From Hirudinaria manillensis (taxonomy: Eukaryota; Annelida; Clitellata; Hirudinida; Hirudinidae), in NCBI GenBank assembly GCA_034509925.1, contig CM067528.1, positions 9,705,501 to 9,769,500 of the forward strand: a stretch of DNA of 64,000 nucleotides. The letters run 5' to 3'. The translations under genes were made by a program, and so were the position numbers. Of the stretch, positions 25,021 through 52,580 are shown one piece after another. Each line of letters opens with the position of its first letter. Within the stretch, counting starts at the first letter, position 1. The notes under the pieces were generated by a model that was given only the letters and a program-made list of their open reading frames with translations, was not told where the DNA came from and made no database searches.

Positions 25021-25867
25021 AAATAAGATGGAAGCCTACAGAATTTTAAATGAAGATAAACATTAATAATCCGGTAACTAGTCGGAAATGATGGTTATTC
25101 AAAACCACCGAACCGGATTGCAAATTTAAATAGCTACAAGTTATCTAAGCAAATCAATGACTTCAGGTGTCATGGTCATACCTAATATATGCCTCTCTTC
25201 TCTTCGAGTTCAAAGCTGAGACTAAATGATCTATCATTGTGGATTTGCTCAGCAATTTTGGTCTCAAAGTATTGTGATTGGGAAAGAACGACGACCAGAA
25301 AGCTTTCACCAAAAGGAGGTTGATGACTCCAGTACAATGAAAGGCTTAAAAACAACAATTGGGTCGAAACAGTAATATTCACGTGAAATTAGAGGTGGCG
25401 CTTCCTCAAAAGTGGAGTCACGTTTTTGGTAACGAAGTTACAAAAATATCGGCCTAATATGTTTTTAAATGACAGAATTCAACACAAACTTATGTCAAAT
25501 GAAGATGATTTTATTTAGAGTAATAAATTCACAAATGTTTGATACTAATGCATAAAAATATCGTGACTTTACGTTAAAAGGACCCCCAATTGTGGCGGCA
25601 CCAACGTGAATGCCGTCGGCCATTTTCTCTTGGCTGGATGCCGAGTGGGTGCGCTTCAAGTAAAATCGAAGTAAAGCAGAAATCATAGGTAATGGGTATT
25701 TTATTTCTATTTTATAAAATTTTTATTTATTTCTGAAAACTTATTAAGCATTTAAAGCTTGCTGACATCTAGCGCTTTGGTTCGTTGTCGTTTTTTTGCG
25801 AGGATCAGACCGTTATTATTGTTGATATTGTTATTTTTATTCTTATTATAAATGTGCGTCCTGAAAT

Positions 25868-25875
25868 TATATAAG
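25868..25875 (+). promoter_or_regulatory. TATA box of the second ependymin-related gene
   Basis: TATATAAG followed by CAGGG, about 120 bp before the ATG at 25996. It shares the TATAAGC(A/G)G core with the copy-1 promoter. Confidence 0.6.
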
Positions 25876-25995
25876 CAGGGCTGATTCTCGTAATTCTTCG
25901 TTGCTAAGTCGGCACAACATCGATCGAGGCAATAAATAGGTTCCGAATAGCTTGTGCAGAGTAGATTTAGCAAAGACAAGAGTTGTGCTTTTACG

Positions 25996-27077
25996 ATGTT
26001 GAAATTACTGCTTTTCATTTGTGGCTTTAGTGCTGCATTTGGGTTCGGTAAGTTTGGCCTTTTCCTATATGGCCTTGACGACTTGGAAACAAATGTCGCC
26101 CCGAGAGATGATCCTAAACCCTGCTGTCTTCCCGAGACTTGGCAGGGCTTCGTTCAAACGGTTTTTGGGGTGACAGAGGGTAGGGGTCGATCCAGCGGAG
26201 GTTCGGTGATGACCCAATTGTTCGTCGATGGTCAAAAGAAGAGAGTGGCTGGTCGAGTGTCGGTGGGTTGCCCTAAGTTGGACTCAACGTTCGTAGGATT
26301 CTATAACGATTCAGGAAAAGGATTCCGTCTCTTCAAATATAAAACTACCAATGCGACGAAGTGCTGGAGCCACTATTGGGACAAGTGAGTGTATCATTTT
26401 TTTTGTTTTATACTATTTTTTCCCTGAAACTAACCTTAACTTTTTATTTAGTTATATATATTATTTATATATTTTGCATTATTATTGACTTACTTTGAAG
26501 GATGCATAAACTATGAGTGAACAAATATTCATTGATTTATCTGCTCAGCTTTTGAAAATATTGGTGAAGAAAGTTATCTAATAAATTGAATGATATTTTC
26601 AGATTTGAGTACCAGAAACCTTGCCTGCCTCCAAACTCAACATTCCAGGGAGAACTAAACGTCGGTCTTAAATCTGCAGCATTTGCGGTGAATTCCTTCG
26701 GCCTTGCTGAAAAGAGAGGCCATTATTCTTTCAAAGCCGACATTTTGGTGACCAAAGATGCCTGCGTTCCGATAGCTTTCAGAGAAGTCGGCGAAGTCGG
26801 CAGAAGGCCGCACGAAGAGGACGCAGGAGGCGCGGAAGCTGGATCTGACAAGCGCTTGCTGTTCGTGCCGAGACGAGACAAGGGGAAGAAGTTCGTCGTC
26901 GGAGCTCTGTACAACGACCTGGAGACGACGATCACAGACGAGAAAGTCTTTGACCTGCCAGACATCTGCAAGAAAAACGCAGAGAAATACCCGCTGGATT
27001 TGGACGAGATATCCGACCCCGACGTCAGGGAATCGTTCGAGAGCCTGGAAGCCGTTTTGGAGCACGTCATTGCTTGA
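25996..27077 (+). CDS. EPDR: Ependymin-related secreted protein, tandem copy 2, 2 exons
   Basis: Exons are 25996-26384 and 26603-27077, giving 287 aa. The ATG at 25996 is chosen because it starts a clean signal peptide (MLKLLLFICGFSAAFGFG). The body parallels copy 1: PKPCCLPETWQGFVQTVFGV, FVDGQKKRVAGRVSVGCP, CWSHYWDK at the splice junction, KPCLPPNSTFQGELNVGLK, ILVTKDACVPI, KKFVVGALYNDLETTITD and LPDICKK. The intron is in the same place and phase (AA|GTGAGT) as in copy 1, so the pair arose by gene duplication. The main divergence is the linker in the second half, where the Tyr-rich acidic insert of copy 1 is replaced by a Glu/Ala/Arg-rich segment, and an extra Cys in VGCPK. A likely polyadenylation signal is at 27487-27492. 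Confidence 0.9.
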
Positions 27078-27486
27078 GGAGGCAAAGAAATTTGAATTCC
27101 ATCTGCTTGACAATCAGCTTTTAAATTAGTTCTTGTTTATCAAACATTTTGCTGAAAATTGTTTTCATGACAATAATCTTAGACATTCCCACCTCAAAGG
27201 CACTCGTTGCAACTACTTGAAGTTTAGTCCTTCTAAATTGAACATTTTTTGCTAGCATTTGAAAATATTTTTTTTATTTTTTTTATTTGTTTGTGGTTTC
27301 GTTTGTTGCACTTTAAACGATTTTCCTGGCGTTCGTTTTTAAGAAACATGATCTCTTTCACGCGAAGCTCCCATCACCCGACAACCCTGGGGCAGCCCGT
27401 CTGCCCGGAGAGGTTCATTAATCTAGCATTTAATTCACAAAACGACCACCAAAAGAATAATTGGTGGTAGTGGCTAATTAGTGGCT

Positions 27487-27492
27487 AATAAA
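27487..27492 (+). terminator. AATAAA polyadenylation signal for copy 2
   Basis: AATAAA 410 bp downstream of the stop of the second ependymin-related gene; a further one lies at about 27812-27817. Confidence 0.4.
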
Positions 27493-28424
27493 AGTTTCAG
27501 TTTTTGTTTACAATGGTTTCCTGTCGCTTCTCTACAAGTTGCTCGACAAATTCTGTGATTGGATCTGTAAACTTGAGAAATAAAATTAATAAATATTTAG
27601 ATAAATGCTTCCTCTTTGGAAGGTGTGAACTTAAAGGATTAATTAATGATGTTAATTTAATTAATTTATTCATCCATTATTTAGCCAGGTTTTGTGAATG
27701 TTTGGCATATGCAATCCAGTTCCTCCTAAATTTTGTGAGGACTCTGAGGTGTTTACTTCGTGATAGTATGGTCTGTTTTGTATGTTGGCTGTCGGGACCT
27801 TGCATAGGTTGAAAAATAAATTGCTATTTATGGCTTTAACTTAGCTAGCTATTAGTTGGAGAGTGAGATTAATGATCAGATTAGGAAAGAACAGATGCTG
27901 GGAATATCCGTGATCTCAAATTGTATTTAATCTGAAGTGCTGCGGCAGCATAGATTGAGATTAATCCTTCTTTCTGTAGATGTTCAGTTGATATACAGAA
28001 GACATTTTCATGTCAGATATCAACATTAATAATGATTTAAGCAATTTTTTTAGGGCTTCATTGCCTAGAAATGAGATATTTAAAAATATCTTATTTTTTA
28101 ATTTCGAAATTATGAAATCAAAGGTCAAAGTGTGGAAATTATTTATTTTTACATCCACATATAATATTTCAAGATTGTTGTGAGTGGCTCGCTGTTGGAA
28201 TAAGGCTTAGAAATATTAATTTTAGCAATAAATAAGAATAGATCGGTAGTAAATAATTTTAAAATATTCACATTGTAGCAGAAATTATTGCAAATTTTAT
28301 TATCTCTTAGTTCCGAGATAATAATTTTAGATTAAATGCTATATGGTTATGATATACAATTGATATAAATTGCATTACGCAATTAACCATATTATGGTTA
28401 AGAGGGAAAACGGCAGAGTGATAT
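27493..28424. other. Intergenic between convergent ependymin and phosphatase genes
   Basis: AT-rich sequence that should contain the 3' end of the phosphatase transcript (from the right). I see no coding exon or RNA gene. Confidence 0.4.
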
Positions 28425-30338
28425 TTAAATAAAAGAGCTTCCTATCGGGTCAAAGGTCACACCTTTGACATCGCCATCATCACCGATGTCAGTCTTGTCA
28501 TTGTCTGAAGACTGATCTGAAGATCCATTCTTCAAAAAGCTCAGCAAAATTCGATGAATGAACTTGTATTGAGTCTGAAACAGGATTTATGATCAGATAT
28601 ATTCTATTTTATTAGTAAATAACTAAATAAATGTGAATAATAATTCCGAGAAAATTGATAAAACAAAAATGACAATTTAGATGGATAGGCATTAATATCA
28701 TTCGCTAGATGGTTTTCTATAAAAATTAAAAAATTCAATGCAATGATTATTAGATGGAATAGAACTTTTTAAAGGTTTAATATTTTAAAAATTTGTATTT
28801 TTAATATATTCGCTAGAGGGCTCTCTATAAAAAAAATTATAAAAGTCAATAAAATGGTTATTACATTGAATACATTATATTTATAATTATATTTAAATTT
28901 CTCATATATAAATAGATCATTTTTAAAGTTTTAATATTTTTAATCTTTATTTTTTTTTAAATTTATTCGCTAGATGGCTCTCTACAAAAATTTAAAATTT
29001 CAATAAAATAATTATTACATGGAGTACATTATATTTAAGATTATATTAAAATTTCTCATATGTAAATATAATTATAGATGGCGCATAATTTCCATTGATT
29101 CAATTACAAAACTTTACTTACTGTTGTACTGATGGCCTGGGATTGGACGGAAGTCACGTGACGACAAGCTCCGGCGACGTCAGCTATCCGTTCTATTTTT
29201 AGTGCGTCGAGGAGATAGAAGGAAGCGGCCAGCGTTCCACTGTCTGTCACTCCATCGCTGTTTGAATATTCACGAAGGCAAAAATGAATAAATAATTAGT
29301 ATCGCTCAATTTATGGTAATTATTTATATCTAATTATCAGGTAACTAGTAATAATTGATATCCAGAACATGAGGAAAGACTCCCACTGGCATAAGAAGGC
29401 AATGGATGAACTGGACGGACAATTTTTCAGGGAAATTCTCGAATACAAATCCACAACGTGGCTGGCGGCCATGCTGTCGCCAAAGAGGTCATTGGGTGCG
29501 CTCGGAAGGCTGTATTCCAGGTGCATGATGGTGAGATCTTGACCCGGACTGTTGACCTAATAAGATCAATTCAACATTCTGTTTATTCATGTTTATTCAT
29601 AATTCATTATGCTACATGAATTATTCATTAGCCGAGTAATGAGGTCATTACCTTAGAATAATTCACCAGCTCGTAGCGCGACTTCTTGATGACGTCAGAG
29701 GCGGAAAAGTTCATTTCCTTGCACGTGACCCCGATGACGTCATAGCTATGTTCACCATTGACTTTGATGGGCCAAAAACTCTAAAATCGATATTAATAAT
29801 AATAATAATAAAAATAATAAAAACATATAATGTGTATAATAATAATGTTATTATATTATTATATATAATATAATTATAATATTTATTATACATATTTTAT
29901 ACATAAAGTATATTTATATATTTCAATTTCAAGTTGACCTTGATGTTGACCCCAGCAACCACGCAAACATCGACCTTGGCCTCATAAAGTGACTTCCAGA
30001 ATGATTCGAACTGGGATACATCCGGAACTTTTCTCAACCAATAGGAGTTCTTCTTTTTATAGCTCTGGAATAGGATTAGTTTGCATAACTAGAATAATAA
30101 TGTTATAGTAACAATAAAAATAATAATAATAATAATCGTCATCATCATCATCGTAATAATAATCACAATAATTTTCGTAATAATATAGCAGTAATAATAT
30201 AGCATAATTAAATCTAATTTGAGTAAATTCAGTCCTACGTGGAGGTGGACATCGTTACGGTTAACCGGGTTTTCTCCACCACCTGGAAATGAAACCAATT
30301 AGTAATAATAATAACATTAATATTATTTGTTATTTCGT

Positions 30339-30377
<39 letters not shown>

Positions 30378-30492
30378 GCAAAGTAATTCTCATAATTAAA
30401 AAAAGCCGACTCACGTTTCTCCAAGTCGTTGCTAATGAATTCTTGAAGAACCTGTGAAACATCGCCATCATAATCATAATCATCATCATCAT

Positions 30493-30524
<32 letters not shown>

Positions 30525-33500
30525 ACATCATTATCATCATCATCAACATCATCATCATCATCATCGAGATCATCATCAGAATCACCAAAACATAATGACC
30601 ATTGTATAACATATTACGGCGAAACAAGAGAGTCATCGCCATGACAACGCGTGAACACCTGATGTCTCTTGTCGAGTTCAAGTCTCCCTCTGGTCTTGAC
30701 CTTCATGACCCTTTCCACTTTTTCCGCCAATTTAGGCCAGGTCATAGTCGCTCGTCCGAACTGGATCTTTTCCAGGATGACGTCGTAGATGAACGAAAAT
30801 TGCTCCTAGATTTCAACGTTTGTTTTTTCTCCATCAAAATGATTTACCACTTTATTATTAGTTTTTAGCAATAAATTTACATATTAAAAAGCAATTTTAA
30901 ATTATTTACTTAAAACGTGAAATATATCAACCAATAATTTATCACGAAATCATGGAGCCTACCAGGGTTTGAACCGAATTGACCCTCTGATGACGCAATC
31001 GCTCCACGCACGTGACTACTCCGACCTGATCACGTGATTCGAGTTCGTCCAATAGAAAATCGACGGCTACGTAGCAACCAGTCCTCCCAACGCCGGCGCT
31101 GGAAAACCACGCGACACATTGTTTAAAATTTAAAATAATAATTATTTTGAAATTAAATTTATAACGTATTATGACTGATAATTCCCCTCGTCGTCGTCGT
31201 CATCATCCTCGTCCTAATCAATAACATCATCATCATCACCATCACGAACCTGCAGTGGACGACCACGGGGCTTGCGCCCCCAGAATTTCTGACTTGATTG
31301 ACAAAGGACAGGAAGTGGAAGGGCGTGTTGAAGAAATCATCATCAAGATATTCAAACTGAATGACCTCGAAATATCCCTCGTTCTGCAACGATTTTCAGT
31401 TCACAACTACATTCAATTATGCAATAATTATAATTACATTTCGTTATTACAAATAATTATGATTATAATTTGTAAGAGCAACACCCTCCATCAATTTATG
31501 TTAGAAATAAGTTATAAAATGTTAATAATAATAATAATAATTCACTTAATAAAATGTTTAATTGGTTATTTATTAAAAATTAATTATGGCTCACCGTTTC
31601 CAGCACGAATAACCTCTTGTTGTACATGGAATAATTTTCTTCAGTCACCATGGTAACCGAAACACAGCCGTACGACTCTTTGACCTCTGGCCAGAATCTC
31701 GACTGAAATAGTAGACGAATTAATAATAATAATAGTAATAATAATAATAATAAATAATAATAATAATAATAATAACTCAAATTATTAACTGAAATACATA
31801 AATAAATAAATATTAAAATTCGTAGAAAAACACTGACAGAGTTTGACAGTGACACGATCCTCGTGACCTTCTCCTGCCAAATCATCGTCCAGAAGTCGAC
31901 GATGGTGACGTCCATGGGGTCTGTTCAGAGAGGTTGAACGTGTTAATCGATTGCAACCTCATGAATATCAATCAGGTCATGAATATTAATCGAGTCGTGA
32001 ATATTAAGTAGGTATTGGATGTAGGTCATACCCTGGGTGACGATGTATTTGTGCTGACCACTGAATCCCTGACGATGAACGAAGTTAGATTAAATCGAAG
32101 ATATTATTGAACAATAATAATTATTATTATTGAATAATATAATAATATATTATTTGTTTATTATAATTCTAATTATATTAATAATTTCTCGATAAATTAT
32201 CTGTTGTCGATTAGCGTACTTCGACGTAGCTGGCGTTGACGTAATCCGAAGTCAAACCGTTGATTTTAACTCTGTTCTTGTCGTCTGCCATGGAATGGAA
32301 TTTTAAAAAGTTTATTCTGCCATGGAAGTGATGAAGACGATGACGATGATGACGATGATGATGACGACGACGATGCTTATCGTTATGTTGATAGTGATAC
32401 TTTATATCTCACAGGGGAGGATATTCTGAAAGCAATTCTTGCACAGATTGATCGACCTTCTTGCCTCTGTGACCTCGTATAGTTCATCTTCAGATAAGCT
32501 CTGGAAAACATCATCATCATCACCATCATCATCGTCGTCGTCGTCATCATCGCCTTGCTCACCAACCATGAACTGCCTCAAGAGCTCCTTAGAGTCCATG
32601 TCCCTCAATGATTTCACGTGATTGTAAAATTCCTCTGACCTCAGCGGCGATTGGTCAGACGAGCTGGTTGCTGATTGGCCAGAGAAATTGAATTAATTAT
32701 TCGACTAAAGTGATTAATATGATCATAAATAATCACGGTAATTGTCCAATAAAAATAATTCTGCTGTCATAAGCACTCACGATAACAAGCCGAACTCACC
32801 CAAGGTCTGGGTTGAACTTTGGCTTGACCTTGGACACACCTTGACCTTGTCTTCCGGTAAACTTTTCTGTCTAAGAAATTGTTCGATCTTTTTCTCTCAA
32901 TTTCCGCTCATTAATTTGTTTATTATACAATTTTATGATTATATTATCGAGAAGTTAAGAAAATTTATCGATAATTATATTCGTATAAAAGTGGAATTTA
33001 TATTATATATTTTTTATATCAATAATAATATTATTCAAATTTTTTTCACTTGAAGGTGAAGATGCAGAAGAGAATGAGGAAGCCAATCAGAAGAAGGATC
33101 AGGAATCCAAAAATAGCACCGAGGGAAATTCCAATTATCTCCCCCGTGGTGTATCTATTGGGTCTATCTATTGGGACATCGACATCGAAGATATTTGTTG
33201 TTTGATCTGAAAATTATCAATTTAGCAATAATAATATTAAACTATTAAAAATATTATTATTATTATCATAATTTATTATAATATTAACTTTTAATAACAA
33301 ACTATCGAATTAAACTTCAACGATAGTAATAAAAATAAAATTGTTAAAATCATATATTGATGATATTAACACTTTATTCACATCGTGTAGAATTATTAAA
33401 CAATTTTAAGAAAAACAAAACCATTTATTCATTAAGAAATGCATTTAAATAATAAAATAATAATATTATTATTAAAACAGGAAAATCCAGTAATTGAGAA

Positions 33501-35111
33501 AAAAACAAAGGTCATACTTTTCAGCCCGTCCAGACTCCTCCCCCAAATGAAGACCTCACACGTCGAGAGGGCATCCGCCCTCGTACCTCCTTGCCTTTTG
33601 AAGGTCAAATAACGACCTTGGAGGGGCTTGGTGCAGCTGACCTGAACGAACTGGTTGGGGGTCACCAGCTGGTTTTGATAATGATTGCAGAGGTCATCCG
33701 AAGTCGAAAGAGGATCAGAGGTCGAGTCGTTTTGTCTGACCAGGATTACGAAGTTTTCCAGGTACTGAGCGTCTTGGAAGATAAATAATGTATAATGGTG
33801 ATGATGATAATTAATAGTAATAACAGTAACAACAATAATAATAATAATAATATTTAATTTTTTTATGTTAATAAAAATATGAATAAATCTTCTTAATGGA
33901 TACAAATACCTTGAAACTGTGAAAAATGAGAAGTAAATTAATTTTCTGAAACAATCTCAAATATCCGATGTTTATTAGCTTATCATAGAGAAGAGATTAT
34001 TCGTAACAATAACTTGTTTGAGTTTGCATGTTTGCATTATACATATATCTTATGATTTGCAGGGCCAGTCTGTCTGGCGGAAGCTTGCGCTTCCTTAAGA
34101 CTGACCATATGAGTTTATTTTTTTATTTTAAATTCATTGTTTCGTTGTGTTTTATACATAATTGTTTGTTTAATATTGTACATGTTCAATTTGCTATTTG
34201 TTCTTTCAGTTGCTTTGATACCTTAATAAACCCTTTAAAAAAAAAGAAAATGGTTCATTGCTATTGAATGACATTAGCATAAAATATGCAATGCGAAAAC
34301 AAATGCCGATATTAAGTCATCAACAACAACAACAACAACGACGACAACAACAGACAACATTTAACTTAAAAATACTTTCTAAGAAAAAAATTTCAAGGAT
34401 GTTCCAAGTTAATTACTCGTGGAATCTGTGTTCGCAATGAGGGCCACAGCTTGGACCTCATAGGGCCGGAGGAGGTCCAACTGGAGCCACGCGTAGTTAG
34501 CTTTGTCCCCGCCAAGGCATCCGGTGCAGGCGATGGAACAGGTCGTGTTCAATCCGTCAATGGCTTTGACAGCAGAGTTATTTAGACTATATGTTCCGCT
34601 TTGACTGGCCTTGAGTCCGGACTTTGGAATGAGCTCAGCTGATTGAATAATGGATGGTTAAAGGGAGGATAATGATTATGATGATGATGACGACGACGAC
34701 GATGTTGGTGGTGGTGATAATGATAACTTCTGTGACTGAAATCATTTAGCTAATGTATTTCTTAACCTGATGACTAAGGGCCGGTTCTTAAGAATTCCCT
34801 GAGTAATAATTACCTGTTAATAGTGTTTTTTAAATTTATAGCTTTAAACCGGTTCTCAGAAGAGTGTGTGAGTGGTTGAGTTGGGTAGATGGTTGGGCGG
34901 ATGAGTGGCCAGTTGACTGGATGGGTGGATGTGGATTAGTTGGTAGGATGCACTAGTAATAGTACATCCCGAAGCGAAATCAATCAAGAATGAAATCAAT
35001 CAATCTGATTGAAATGAGAACCAATCATTACCAACCTCTGGTGATTGAAATGGCAACCGTCAACAAAGTCATCGTCAGGGCATTCCTCATTTTAAAGATT
35101 CTCAAGTACAT
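28425..35111 (-). CDS. Receptor-type protein tyrosine phosphatase with F-lectin/discoidin-like ectodomain, 21 exons
   Basis: Exons (minus) are 35036-35111, 34417-34638, 33518-33772, 33050-33206, 32800-32870, 32567-32670, 32413-32500, 32220-32284, 32032-32068, 31838-31920, 31595-31702, 31250-31383, 30963-31098, 30659-30805, 30415-30451, 30239-30282, 29939-30064, 29652-29780, 29387-29556, 29122-29257 and 28425-28574. The product is 824 aa. Order: signal peptide (MYLRIFKMRNALTMTLLTVA); a galactose-binding-like domain (KAIDGLNTTC, YAWLQLDLLRPYEVQAVALI, STCEVFIWG); one membrane span (IGISLGAIFGFLILLLIGFL); phosphatase D1; phosphatase D2. D1 keeps DKNRVKI, DYVNASYVE, HKYIVTQ, VDFWTMIWQ, the P-loop HCSAGVGRTG and the Q-loop VQTLEQF. 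The WPD loop, however, aligns as QFEYLDDDFFNTP. D2's P-loop is LCHDGVTDSGTL, where Arg is Asp, so D2 is a pseudophosphatase. Lectin-like receptor phosphatases occur in molluscs; the ligand is unknown. Confidence 0.92.
28700..29085. repeat. Three diverged copies of a TTCGCTAGATGG-type element
   Basis: ATTCGCTAGATGG at 28700, TATTCGCTAGAGGGCTCTCT at 28807 and TATTCGCTAGATGGCTCTCT at 28964 each begin similar AT-rich blocks of about 110-160 bp. A further TAGATGGCGC lies at 29075-29084. All sit in the last intron of the phosphatase gene. Related cores occur near 63657 and 63708. Confidence 0.6.
30300..30590. repeat. (AAT)n and (ATC)n microsatellites
   Basis: An AAT run at about 30341-30376 and a long ATC/CATCAT run at about 30462-30590, in the introns on either side of the short phosphatase exon at 30415-30451. 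Confidence 0.85.
34063..34250 (+). mobile_element. Possible retroposed 3'-end fragment with hairpin and poly(A)
   Basis: Outer arms at 34063-34071 and 34098-34106 pair with one wobble, enclosing a GGAAGC...GCTTCC stem at 34079-34094. About 120 bp further on are AATAAA (34225-34230) and an A-rich tail (34237-34250). This is the layout of a retroposed transcript end (SINE/LINE tail). It lies antisense in an intron of the phosphatase gene. No reading frame and no target-site duplication was identified. Confidence 0.35.
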
Positions 35112-52580
<17,469 letters not shown>

